From DATAEG01 sp963703085 (GTDB lineage: Bacteria > Actinomycetota > Actinomycetes > Mycobacteriales > Jatrophihabitantaceae): a DNA stretch of 64,000 bases. The first letter of the stretch is position 1, and each line of letters begins with the position of its first letter. Positions 53,370-62,459 of this stretch are shown in pieces. Under the pieces are notes generated by a model. That model was not told where the DNA came from, did no database searches, and worked only from the letters and a program-made list of their open reading frames with translations. Where the stretch lies: positions 372,001 to 436,000 of the forward strand of contig OY969789.1 in NCBI GenBank assembly GCA_963703085.1, in the 5' to 3' direction. The translations under genes were made by a program, and so were the position numbers.

Positions 53370-54263
53370 TCAGCCCTTGACGCCCCCAGCGGTCAGACCG
53401 GAGACGATGCGCCGCTGGAAGAGCAGCACCACGATGACCAGCGGGATCGTGATGACGATGCCGGCGGCCATGGTCTGGGTGTACGGCACCACGTGCGGCC
53501 CGGCGGTGAATTTGTTCAGTGCCACGGTCGGTGTCGCCACGTTGTCGTTGGTCTTGTACAGCTGGCTGGTCAGCAGGAACTCGTTCCAGGAGCCCAGGAA
53601 GACCAGGATCGCCGTGGTGAACAGTGCCGGAGCCGCCAGCGGGAAGATGACCAGCCGGAAGGCCTGACCCGGCGTCGCGCCGTCCACCTTGGCGGCCTGC
53701 TCCAGTTCCCAGGGCATGTCGGTGAAGAAGCTGGTCAGGATGAAGATCGCCAGCGGCAACGAGAACGAGATCTGCGGGATGATCAGACCCTGGTAGGTGC
53801 CCAGCAGGTTCCAGTCGGTGAACAGCTGGAACAGCGGGGTGAGCAGAGCCACCTGCGGGAACATCGACGCCACCAAGACGACGCCGAGGATCAGGAACTT
53901 GCCCCGGAACTGCAGCCGAGCGCACGCATAGGCAGCGAATACGCCCATCGCCATCGCGATGACGGTCACGCAGCCGCCGATGATGACGCCGTTGATGAGT
54001 GACCGGCCGAAGTGGTTGTAGGTGGTGTTGAACGCGAAGCGGTAGTTGTCGAAGGTCAGGTGGCTCGGGTAGAGCGTGGTGTCGAAGGTGTAGGAGTTGT
54101 CGCGCAGCGACATCACGAACATCCAGTAGAACGGCGCGAGGCACCACACCACGATTACGACGATCGCGAGAATGTTCCGGAACAGCGGCCAGTTAAAGGC
54201 TCGCTTCACCATCGGTCGAGTCGGTGCCTCGGCGGTCGGCGCTGCAACAGTTGCGGTAGTCAT
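53370..54263 (-). CDS. Carbohydrate ABC transporter permease (MalG-type)
   Basis: A 297-residue membrane component with six hydrophobic segments. The EAA loop that contacts the ATPase is seen around 'ELEQAAKVDGATPGQAFRLVIFPLAAPALFTTAILVF', and the N-terminal 'LFRNILAIVVIVVWCLAPFYWMFVMSL' is typical of the MalG branch. It starts one base after the stop of the companion permease. The sugar is unknown. No ATPase is encoded nearby. Confidence 0.9.
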   Translation of the reverse strand: MTTATVAAPTAEAPTRPMVKRAFNWPLFRNILAIVVIVVWCLAPFYWMFVMSLRDNSYTFDTTLYPSHLTFDNYRFAFNTTYNHFGRSLINGVIIGGCVTVIAMAMGVFAAYACARLQFRGKFLILGVVLVASMFPQVALLTPLFQLFTDWNLLGTYQGLIIPQISFSLPLAIFILTSFFTDMPWELEQAAKVDGATPGQAFRLVIFPLAAPALFTTAILVFLGSWNEFLLTSQLYKTNDNVATPTVALNKFTAGPHVVPYTQTMAAGIVITIPLVIVVLLFQRRIVSGLTAGGVKG

Positions 54264-54264
54264 C

Positions 54265-55302
54265 TCACTTCACGCCCTTCGCCTGGGAACGGACGACGTC
54301 CTTGGCAAGCAGCCGGACCAATATCAGTGCGCACAGGAAGATGAACACGAACGTGATCGTCGACAGTGCCGCGGCATTGTTCACGTTCTGCCGCAGTGCT
54401 TTGACTACGAGAACCGAGATCGTCTGGCTGCCGTCGGCGCCCGGCGTCAGGATCGCCGGTAGGTCGTACATGCGCAGCACATCCATCGACCGGAAGATCA
54501 CCGCCACCGCGATCGCAGGCCTTGCCAGCGGCAGCGTGATCTTGGTGAATCGTTGCCAGGCAGTGGCTCCGTCGACCCTCGCGGATTCGTAAAGGTCGGC
54601 CGGGATGACCTGCAGGCCGGCCAGGATCAACAAGGCGATGAACGGAGTGGTCTTCCAGACGTCGGCGATGATGATCGCGAACCGGGCCGGCCAGGTGTCG
54701 GTGGTCCATGCGTAATGCGTGCCGAGCAGCTTGTTGGCGATGCCCTGCTGGTCGAAGATGACGACCCACAGCTTCGCGGTGACGGCGGTGGGAATGGCCC
54801 ACGGGACGAGGATGACGGCTCGCACGATGGCCCGGCCCTTGAAGGCCTTGTTCATCATCAGCGCCATGCACATACCGAGGATCGTCTCGAGGATGACGGT
54901 GATCACCGTGTAGAACAGGGTGACCGCGATGGCGGCCCAGAACTGGGCTCCGATGTTGCCCGGCGGGCAACTCACGTTCTTGCCGGCATCACCACATTTC
55001 TGGAGCAACCAGTTCTTGTAGTGGTCCGCGCCGATGAACGAGCTGCCGCTGGCGAACTTCCCGTTCGGCAGCAGTTTCGTCGTGGCATCACTCAATGTCG
55101 AGTGATAGATCGCGCTGATGATCGGGTAACCGACCACGACCGCGAGCAACAGGATGGCGGGTGCGATCAGGTATGCGGCGAGCCGTCCTTCACCAGAAGC
55201 GACTTTCGCTCGCTTGGTCGGCTTACTCGGACCGCCGCCCGCTTCGTCGTGCAAGCTGACTTGTTCGGCTCCGCCCGCCGCGGGTCCAGCAACTGCGGTC
55301 AC
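54265..55302 (-). CDS. Carbohydrate ABC transporter permease (MalF-type)
   Basis: A 345-residue permease with a longer N-terminus, including a periplasmic-loop insertion ('LQKCGDAGKNVSCPPGNIG') before the channel domain. The EAA loop is 'DLYESARVDGATAWQRFTKITLPLARPAIAVAVIF'. It pairs with the MalG-type permease immediately downstream and follows the solute-binding protein gene by 129 bases containing a hairpin. Confidence 0.9.
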   Translation of the reverse strand: MTAVAGPAAGGAEQVSLHDEAGGGPSKPTKRAKVASGEGRLAAYLIAPAILLLAVVVGYPIISAIYHSTLSDATTKLLPNGKFASGSSFIGADHYKNWLLQKCGDAGKNVSCPPGNIGAQFWAAIAVTLFYTVITVILETILGMCMALMMNKAFKGRAIVRAVILVPWAIPTAVTAKLWVVIFDQQGIANKLLGTHYAWTTDTWPARFAIIIADVWKTTPFIALLILAGLQVIPADLYESARVDGATAWQRFTKITLPLARPAIAVAVIFRSMDVLRMYDLPAILTPGADGSQTISVLVVKALRQNVNNAAALSTITFVFIFLCALILVRLLAKDVVRSQAKGVK

Positions 55303-55379
55303 AGTGCCTCCTGACGTCGTACCTCGTTCGGGTTGCGCACCAGCACCTCGCAGCTACGGCGCAACTGGTGCGATGACCG

Positions 55380-55411
55380 GCGGCCAGCGCCCCTCGTGGG
55401 ACGCCGGCCGC
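55380..55411 (-). promoter_or_regulatory. Intercistronic hairpin between binding protein and permease genes
   Basis: GCGGCCAGCG (55380-55389) and CGCCGGCCGC (55402-55411) form a 10-bp stem with one G-U pair on the transcript. Such hairpins after binding-protein genes often protect the upstream mRNA, giving more binding protein than permease. That role is inferred. Confidence 0.4.
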
Positions 55412-55431
55412 TGGTGCACATCAGGTAGGAC

Positions 55432-56718
55432 TCAGCCGCCGGTCGCGACCTTGATCGCGTTCTGCAGATCAGACAAAGCCGAGTCAACGGTCTTCGTCCC
55501 CTGCAGGGCCGCGTAGATGTTCGTCTGGATCGCTTCCGTCACTGCCGGGTAGAAGGGCGTGACCGGCCGCGGGACCGCGGTCTGGATGCTCTTCAACAGC
55601 GTCGGGAGGTACCCGAACTTCGACGTTTCGGCCGGGTCGGTGTAGAGCGTTGCGATGACCGGAGCCTGCGATGCCTTCTCCAGCGCGAACTTCTGCGTGG
55701 TCGGGCTCTCCATGAACTTGATGAACTCGAGAGCGGTCTTCTTGTGCTTCGAGTACGCGCTGATGGCGATGTTGTGACCACCCAGCGTGGAGGCACCGGT
55801 GCCCTCCGGACCGGGCAGCGGGGCAACGCCGAACTTGCCCTTGACCTTGGATGCCTTGTCAGTGCTCAACAGGGCGTAGGCGTAGGGCCAGTTGCGCAGG
55901 AACATTGCATTCCCGCTCTCGAAGTCGTTCAGGCTTTGCTCCTCCTGGAAGCCCAGTGCTGCCTTCGGGATGTCACCGGACTTGAACATGTCGACGAGGA
56001 ACTGCAGGCCAGTCTTGGCCTGGTCGGTGTCAACGTCCGGGGTCTTGCCGTCGTCCTTGACGAAGACGCCACCTGCAGCGTTGATCGCCTCGGCCGCGTT
56101 GCAGACCAGACCCTCGTACTTGGCGAATTGCCCGACGTAGCAGTCCTTCGTCTTCTTGGTCTTGCAGGCGGTCTGGATGTCCGACCACTTCCACGTGCTC
56201 GGTGCGTTCGGCAGCAGATCTTTGCGGTAGTACAGCAAGCCGCCGTCAGAGGCCCACGGGCCGGCGTACAGCGTGCCGGCGTAGGTGGACGCCTTGACCG
56301 TGGCCGGAAGCAGGCCACTGGTGTCGAGCTTGTAGTTCCCCGTCAGCGGCTGCAGCCAGCTCTTCGCGGCGAACTCAGCGGTCCAGACGACGTCGACGCT
56401 CACCACGTCGTAGTCGCTGCTCTTCGCCTGGAAGTTCTGCACCAGGTCCTGGTGCTGGTCATCAGCCTTGTCCGACTGCTGCTTGATGGTCACCTTCTCG
56501 TTCGGGTGATCCTTGTTCCACATCTGTGCCAGCGGGCCAACGAGGTTGCTGTTGTCCTTGCCCTGCACGTAGGTGATCGGGCCGGTGGCCCCACCACCGT
56601 TATCCGAACTACCGCCGCCCTTCTTCGAGCTGCTACACCCGGTGATAAGAGCAGCAACGACGGCGGCGGCAGTGCCCACCACCGCGAAAGTCCCCCAGCG
56701 CTTTTCAGCTAGTCGCAT
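55432..56718 (-). CDS. Sugar ABC transporter solute-binding lipoprotein
   Basis: A 428-residue exported lipoprotein. The signal peptide 'FAVVGTAAAVVAALITGC' ends in a lipobox with Cys near residue 28, followed by a Ser/Gly/Lys linker. The mature part fits type 1 extracellular solute-binding proteins: 'YKLDTSGLLPATVKASTYAGTLYAGPWASDGGLLYYRKDLLP' and 'DFESGNAMFLRNWPYAYALLS' are characteristic. It delivers a sugar, probably a disaccharide or trehalose-like one, to the two permeases. The ligand cannot be set from sequence alone. Confidence 0.9.
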   Translation of the reverse strand: MRLAEKRWGTFAVVGTAAAVVAALITGCSSSKKGGGSSDNGGGATGPITYVQGKDNSNLVGPLAQMWNKDHPNEKVTIKQQSDKADDQHQDLVQNFQAKSSDYDVVSVDVVWTAEFAAKSWLQPLTGNYKLDTSGLLPATVKASTYAGTLYAGPWASDGGLLYYRKDLLPNAPSTWKWSDIQTACKTKKTKDCYVGQFAKYEGLVCNAAEAINAAGGVFVKDDGKTPDVDTDQAKTGLQFLVDMFKSGDIPKAALGFQEEQSLNDFESGNAMFLRNWPYAYALLSTDKASKVKGKFGVAPLPGPEGTGASTLGGHNIAISAYSKHKKTALEFIKFMESPTTQKFALEKASQAPVIATLYTDPAETSKFGYLPTLLKSIQTAVPRPVTPFYPAVTEAIQTNIYAALQGTKTVDSALSDLQNAIKVATGG

Positions 56719-56849
56719 CCGACCAATGTCCTTTCCACAGTCAGCGGCTGATACCGCTTACGGGAGCACGATCGCACCAGCGGGTGCATGCGCGGGAGGT
56801 TCCGGCGATCCCGTTGCCAATTCGTTACAGACGAATTTCAGCACAACGA

Positions 56850-56886
56850 CGAACCGGCGCCGCGACAACGTCGCGGCGCCGGTTCG
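56850..56886 (-). terminator. Hairpin downstream of rho
   Basis: A 17-bp perfect stem, 56850-56866 with 56870-56886, closes on a 3-base AAC loop (CGAACCGGCGCCGCGAC as one arm). It begins 14 bases after the rho stop on the minus strand. This is a strong terminator candidate separating rho from the inserted sugar transporter operon. Confidence 0.7.
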
Positions 56887-56900
56887 GCAGGCAGAGTCGG

Positions 56901-58795
56901 TCAGTCGGAGCCGGGGGTGGTCTTCGCGATCTGCATCAGGAACTCGATATTGGTCCGGGTCTTCTTCAACCGGTCCAACAGCAGGTCGATCGCCTGCTGC
57001 GGCTCGAGGGCGTGCAGCACCCGACGCAGCTTGATGGTGACCGCGAGCTCGTCCGGCGACAGCAGGATCTCTTCCTTACGCGTCGAGGACTGGTCCACGT
57101 CGATGGCCGGGAACACCCGCTTGTCCGCGATCTTGCGGTCCAGCTTGAGCTCGGCGTTGCCGGTGCCCTTGTATTCCTCGAAGAAGACGGTGTCACCGGC
57201 CGAACCGGTCTCGACCAGTGCGGTGGCGATGATGGTGAGCGAGCCGCCGTTCTCGATGTTGCGCGCGGCGCCGAGGAAGCGCTTCGGCTGGTACAGCGCA
57301 GTCGAGTCGACACCACCGGAGAGGATCCGGCCGCTGGCCGGAGCGCCGAGGTTGTACGCCCGCCCGAGCCGGGTGATCGAGTCGAGCAGGACGACGACGT
57401 CGTGACCCATCTCGACGAGGCGCTTGGCGCGCTCGATCGACAGCTCGGCGACCGTGACGTGATCCTGCGGACGCCGGTCGAAGGTCGAGGCGATGACCTC
57501 GCCCTTCACCGAGCGCTGCATGTCGGTGACCTCTTCGGGCCGCTCGTCGACCAGTACCACCATCAGGTGCGATTCCGGGTTGTTGACCGCGATCGCGTTG
57601 GCAATGGCCTGCAGCACCATCGTCTTACCCGCCTTGGGCGGGGAGACGATGAGCGCGCGCTGCCCCTTGCCGATCGGCATCACCAGGTCGATGACCCGGG
57701 TGGTCAGGATGTGCGGCTCGGTCTCGAGGCGCAGCCGCTCCTGCGGGTAGAGCGGGGTGAGCTTGGTGAACTCGACCCGGTTGCGCACCTGCTCGGGGTC
57801 CAGGCCGTTCACGGTGTCCAGCCGGACGAGCGGGCTGAACTTCTCCCGCCGCTCGCCGTTCTGCGGGGCCTTGATGGCACCGGTGACCGCGTCGCCACGG
57901 CGCAGGTTGAACCGGCGCACGTAGTTGTTGGCGAGGTACACGTCCTCGGAGCTGGCGTAGTAGCCGCTGGTGCGCAGGAACCAGGTGTTCTTGTCCTCGA
58001 CACTGTCCAGGATGCCGGCCACCGGGACTAATACGTCGTCTTCGGAGACGGTGGGCTCTGGCTCGTTGGCGGACGGGTTTCCCCCGCCGCCGCCGCCCTG
58101 GCCGCCGGCCGTCCGACTGCGGCCACGCCGATCGCGGTAGCGCCGGCCGCGGCGGCCGCCGCGGTCGTCATCGTCGCGGTTCTGCTCGTCGCGCTGCTGG
58201 TTCTGCTGGTTTCCGCTGCTCTGCTGGTGTTCTGCTGGCCGCGGTTCTGCTGCTCATTGGCCTGCTGGCCGCGGTTCTGGTGCTCGTTGCGCGGCGCGGT
58301 GTTCTGCTGGCCGCCGTTGTTCTGGGCGTTGTTCTGAGCGGCGGCGGTCGGCGTGGTGCCGCCCTGCGGTTGCCCGCCGTTGGTTCGGGCCCCGTCCTGC
58401 TGCTGACCGCGGTTCTGCTGGTCACGGCGGGAACGGGACTCGTTCTGGCCGGCCGGCGGCTCGGTGCCATTAGTGGCGGTCGACCCGGTATCGGCGCCGG
58501 GTGCGCCACCCCGGCTGCCATCGCCGCTGTTCTGCGGGCGCGACGGAGCGCCACGGTCGTCGGGGGTCTGGGTTGCTCGGGACTTGGTTGCCGAGCCGGA
58601 CTGGGCGGCCTGAATGGCGCTCACGAGTTCGGCCTTGCGCAACCGGCCGGCCGCGATACCGAGGCTGCCGGCGAGAGATTGAAGTTCGGGCAGGAGCATG
58701 CCGGACAAACCGCCGGAGCGCTTACGGGCTGGGGCAGAGCTGCCCGCGGCGTCCGCCGTAGGCAGGACGGCGGTCTGGTCCTGGGTGTCGGTCAC
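56901..58795 (-). CDS. rho: Transcription termination factor Rho, one frameshift in its N-terminal insertion
   Basis: A ring ATPase that ends transcription. The GTG at 58795 opens 'TDTQDQTAVLPTAD' and the Rho N-terminal helical domain ('MLLPELQSLAGSLGIAAGRLRKAELVSAI'). A long insertion rich in Gln, Asn, Gly and Arg follows. At about 58228-58232 the frame slips by one base; beyond it the RNA-binding domain ('GYYASSEDVYLANNYVRRFNLRRGD') and the ATPase domain ('VSPPKAGKTMVLQAIANAI', 'DERPEEVTDMQRSVKGE') are intact. The total length is one base short of a whole number of codons, giving about 631 residues when repaired. Confidence 0.88.
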
Positions 58796-59075
58796 TGTGC
58801 TTTCGGATCCTTCCGATGGTGCCGTTATGCGAGCCTGAGGGCGGCACAACGACCCGGTGGGGTGACCCAGGTCGGAATTGAGCTGAGTCGGGGCGCGTCA
58901 GCGAGTAACTCACTGAGCAGGCAGTCACGCCACGCACGTGCTTACAGTTCGTGGAGCCAGTCGCTCGCATTCGGCGCGCGCACCAAACGATGCGCGATGG
59001 CGTTCCTGACGCTCGTAGCTTAGACGGCCGAGCCAACAGATACAACAACCGCCCCGCGCGGCGCATTCCGGAGGC

Positions 59076-59999
59076 TCATCCGGTCGGCCGATCGATACCG
59101 GTCAGCACCGCTCCGATGCGGTCCACGGCAGGCGTCAGCACCCGCCAGTCGCCCCTCCCTACCGCCCGGGCCCGGGCGATCTCGGCGGCCGAGCGGCAGA
59201 GGGTGAGCACGGTGGGGCCGGCGCCGGAGATCACCGCAGCCAGCCCTTCGGCGCGTAGCGCGCGCACGAGCTCGGCCGATGCCGGCATCGAGTCAGCCCG
59301 GTACGGCTGGTGCAGGGTGTCCTCGGTCGCGGCCAGCAGCTGCATGGGGTCGACGGTCAGCGCGGCGACCAGCAACGCGGCGCGCGCTGCATTGAATGCG
59401 GCGTCCCGGTGCGGCACCGACGCCGGCAGCAGGTCCCGGGCCGCTCGGGTTGACGACTCGGCTTCCGGGACGAAGGCGACCGGGGCGATGTCCGGGTGCA
59501 CCTCCAGCCGGGTGGCTCGCGCGCCGCCCGCGGTGCTCCAGGCGACGGTGAGGCCGCCGCGCAGGCAGGCGGCCACGTTGTCCGGGTGGCCCTCGATATC
59601 CGCAGCGAGCGCGAGCAGCGACGTGTCGTCGAGACCAGGACTGTCCGCCGCCGCGAGAGCTCGAGCCAGCAGCAGGCCGGCGCAGATTGCCGCCGCGGAC
59701 GAGCCCAGGCCGCGGCCGTGCGGAATGGCGTTGCGGCACTGCAATTGCACGACCCGATCCGCCACCCCCAGGGAGGTCAGGCCACGGCGCAGCGCGCGCA
59801 GGACCAAGTGGGTCTCGTCGCGAGCGACACTGTCCGCTCCCGCGCCGGTGACCTCGATCCGGGTCTGCTCGGCGAAGCCGGCGGAAACCTCGTCGTAGAT
59901 GCCGAGGGCGAGGCCCACCGCGTCGAAACCCGGACCGAGGTTCGCGCTGGTGGCTGGCACCCGCACGGTGGCCCACTGGGTCTGTGCAATCGCTGGCAC
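59076..59999 (-). CDS. thrB: Homoserine kinase
   Basis: A 307-residue GHMP kinase that phosphorylates homoserine with ATP. The GHMP ATP site is 'PHGRGLGSSAAAICAGLLLA' and the N-terminal substrate loop is 'VRVPATSANLGPGFDAVGLALG'. It follows thrC by 7 bases, so the last two threonine steps are made from one transcript. Its stop is 280 bases from the rho start; that gap has no other gene. Confidence 0.95.
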   Translation of the reverse strand: MPAIAQTQWATVRVPATSANLGPGFDAVGLALGIYDEVSAGFAEQTRIEVTGAGADSVARDETHLVLRALRRGLTSLGVADRVVQLQCRNAIPHGRGLGSSAAAICAGLLLARALAAADSPGLDDTSLLALAADIEGHPDNVAACLRGGLTVAWSTAGGARATRLEVHPDIAPVAFVPEAESSTRAARDLLPASVPHRDAAFNAARAALLVAALTVDPMQLLAATEDTLHQPYRADSMPASAELVRALRAEGLAAVISGAGPTVLTLCRSAAEIARARAVGRGDWRVLTPAVDRIGAVLTGIDRPTG

Positions 60000-60006
60000 G
60001 CTGCGC

Positions 60007-61158
60007 TCAGCCGACTTCCAGTCCGAGTTCGCGCGCGGCGGAGGCCGCGTCGACCGGGATGGTCACCGGCGCGGGCGCCGCGGAAATCGCCCATTCCGGA
60101 TCCTTCAACCCGTTGCCGGTGACGGTGCACACGACCGTCGACCCGGGCTCCAGGCGACCGTCGGATGCGGTGAGCAGCAGACCGGCGACGCTGGCCGCTG
60201 ACGCCGGCTCGACGAACACCGCCTCGGTGCGGGCGATCAGCCGGTACGCCTCGAGGATCTGCCGGTCGGTGACCGCGTCGATCAGCCCGCCGGACTCGTC
60301 CCGGGCCGCCTCGGCGAAGGTCCACGAGGCCGGGTTGCCGATCCGGATCGCGGTGGCGATCGTCATCGGGGCCAGTACCGGATGGCCGAGCACGATCGGT
60401 GCTGCGCCGGATGCCTGAAAGCCGAACATCCGTGGTACTTCGGCGACGATGCCGTCGGCCTGATACTCGCGGTAGCCCTTCCAGTAGGCGGTGATGTTGC
60501 CGGCGTTGCCGACCGGGATGCAGTGCACGTCCGGTGCGCGGCCCAAGCTGTCGCAGATCTCGAAGGCGGCCGTCTTCTGACCCTCGATCCGATCCGGGTT
60601 CACCGAGTTGACCAGGGCGACCGGGTAGTCGACGGCGAGCTTGCGGGCCAGCTCGAGGCAGTCGTCGAAACTGCCGTCGACCTGCAAGAGCTTCGCGCCG
60701 TGTACCAAGGCCTGGGCCATCTTGCCCAGCGCGATCTTGCCGCGCGGGACGAGGACCGCACACGTCAACCCGGCTCGCACGGCGTAGGCCGCTGCGGAGG
60801 CAGAGGTGTTGCCGGTGGATGCACAGATCACGGCTTCAGCGCCTTCCTCGACGGCGCGGGAGATCGCCATCGTCATGCCGCGATCCTTGAACGAGCCGGT
60901 GGGGTTGGCGCCTTCCACCTTCAGGTAGACCTCACACCCGGTGCGCTCGGACAGTCTGGTGGCCGGGACGAGCGGCGTGGCGCCCTCGAACAGCGTGATG
61001 ACCGGCGTCCGGGCGGTCACCGGCAGGCGCTCGCGATAGGCCTCGACGATGCCCGGCCAAGCCCATGGCTCTGTCACCGGCCGCGGCTTCGCCAGCTCAG
61101 CCGGATGCGCCTGCTCTACCGGCGGCCCCGGCTTCGCACGCTCAGCGTCGCCGGTCAT
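60007..61158 (-). CDS. thrC: Threonine synthase
   Basis: A 383-residue PLP enzyme turning O-phosphohomoserine into threonine. The PLP-binding Lys is in 'NPTGSFKDRGMTMAISRAVEEG', and 'GNAGNITAYWKGYREY' holds the phosphate-binding loop. It is the short class of threonine synthase. The start overlaps the hom stop by 4 bases. Residues 1-20 are poorly conserved, so a slightly later start is possible. Confidence 0.94.
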   Translation of the reverse strand: MTGDAERAKPGPPVEQAHPAELAKPRPVTEPWAWPGIVEAYRERLPVTARTPVITLFEGATPLVPATRLSERTGCEVYLKVEGANPTGSFKDRGMTMAISRAVEEGAEAVICASTGNTSASAAAYAVRAGLTCAVLVPRGKIALGKMAQALVHGAKLLQVDGSFDDCLELARKLAVDYPVALVNSVNPDRIEGQKTAAFEICDSLGRAPDVHCIPVGNAGNITAYWKGYREYQADGIVAEVPRMFGFQASGAAPIVLGHPVLAPMTIATAIRIGNPASWTFAEAARDESGGLIDAVTDRQILEAYRLIARTEAVFVEPASAASVAGLLLTASDGRLEPGSTVVCTVTGNGLKDPEWAISAAPAPVTIPVDAASAARELGLEVG

Positions 61159-62459
61159 GGCATGCCCTCGACGCGCATCACGCTGGCGGTGGCACCGATC
61201 TCGTCCATCGCGCCGAGCTTCTCCACCGTCGCGGCGAGCGCGGCCTCTGGAGCGACGTGGGTCACCAGCACCAGCGTCGCCGCGTCACCGCGTCCCTCCT
61301 GACGGACGGTTTGGATGCTCACGTCCGAGTCGGCGAACGCCCGCGCCACCGATGCGAGCACGCCCGGGCGGTCGGCGACATCGAGAGCCACGTGGTACCG
61401 GGTGTCGACCTCGCCGATCGGCCGGATGCGCAGGTCGGCGTACGCGCTCTCCCCGGCGCCGACGCTGCCGCGGACCCTGTTGCGGGCCACCGCCACGAGG
61501 TCGCCGAGAACCGCGCTGGCCGTTGGTGCCCCGCCCGCCCCACGCCCGTAGAACATCAGCGAACCGGCTGCATCCGCCTCCACGAACACGGCGTTGAATG
61601 CGTCGCCGACGCCGGCCAGTGGGTGGCTCAGCGGCACCATCGCGGGATGCACGCGCACCGAGACCGACTCCGCGCCGTCGACCTCGGCGCCCCGCTCGCA
61701 GATGGCCAGCAGCTTGACCGTGCAGCCGAGCGCCTTGGCGCTGGCCATATCCGCGGCGGTCACCGCCGAGATTCCTTCGCGGTAGACGTCCGCGGCGGTC
61801 ACCCGGGTATGGAAGGCGAGCCCCGCCAGGATGGCCGCTTTCGACGCCGCGTCGTAACCGTCCACATCCGCCGACGGGTCGGCCTCGGCGTAACCGAGCG
61901 CGCTGGCCTCGGCGAGCGCATCGGCGAAGCCGGCGCCGGTGGCGGCCATTCGGGACAGGATGAAATTGGTCGTGCCGTTGACGATGCCGATCACCCGGGT
62001 GATCCGGTCGCCGGCAAGCGATTCGCGCAGCGGCCGCAGCAACGGGATCGCGCCGGCCACCGCCGCTTCGTAATACAGGTCGACGCCGGCGGCCGCGGCC
62101 GCGTCGTGCAGAGTCGCGCCGTCCTCGGCGAGCAACGCCTTGTTGGCACTGACGACGCTCTTGCCGTGCGAGAGCGCGGAGAGCAGCAGCGACCGGGTGG
62201 GTTCGATCCCGCCGACCACCTCCACGACCACGTCGACGTCGGGACGCTCGACGAGCCCCTGCGTGTCGGTCGTCAGCAGCTCGGCAGGCACGTCCGGATG
62301 GCGGTTCGGGCGGCGCACGGCGATGCCGACGAGCTCCAGTGGGGCACCGATCCGCGCGGTGAGATCGGCCGCCTGCTCGTGCAACAGCCGGACCACCTGA
62401 CTGCCCACGACACCGTGGCCGAGTACGGCCACGCGGACAGCCTTGGCCGGGTCGCTCAC
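61155..62459 (-). CDS. hom: Homoserine dehydrogenase
   Basis: A 434-residue enzyme reducing aspartate semialdehyde to homoserine. The NAD(P) site is 'RVAVLGHGVVGSQVVRLL'; the catalytic domain has 'GIVNGTTNFILSRM' and 'DPSADVDGYDAASKAAILAGLAF'. Residues from about 350 form an ACT domain ('YHVALDVADRPGVLASVARAFADSDVSIQTV'), the likely site of feedback inhibition by threonine. It overlaps both lysA and thrC by 4 bases. Confidence 0.95.
   Translation of the reverse strand: MSDPAKAVRVAVLGHGVVGSQVVRLLHEQAADLTARIGAPLELVGIAVRRPNRHPDVPAELLTTDTQGLVERPDVDVVVEVVGGIEPTRSLLLSALSHGKSVVSANKALLAEDGATLHDAAAAAGVDLYYEAAVAGAIPLLRPLRESLAGDRITRVIGIVNGTTNFILSRMAATGAGFADALAEASALGYAEADPSADVDGYDAASKAAILAGLAFHTRVTAADVYREGISAVTAADMASAKALGCTVKLLAICERGAEVDGAESVSVRVHPAMVPLSHPLAGVGDAFNAVFVEADAAGSLMFYGRGAGGAPTASAVLGDLVAVARNRVRGSVGAGESAYADLRIRPIGEVDTRYHVALDVADRPGVLASVARAFADSDVSIQTVRQEGRGDAATLVLVTHVAPEAALAATVEKLGAMDEIGATASVMRVEGMP

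Noticed and set aside
58028..58849. Separate proline/alanine-rich gene upstream of rho
   Set aside because: Its first part is the Rho N-terminal domain and its C-terminal part is out-of-frame sequence; together with 56901-58022 it is one frameshifted gene.
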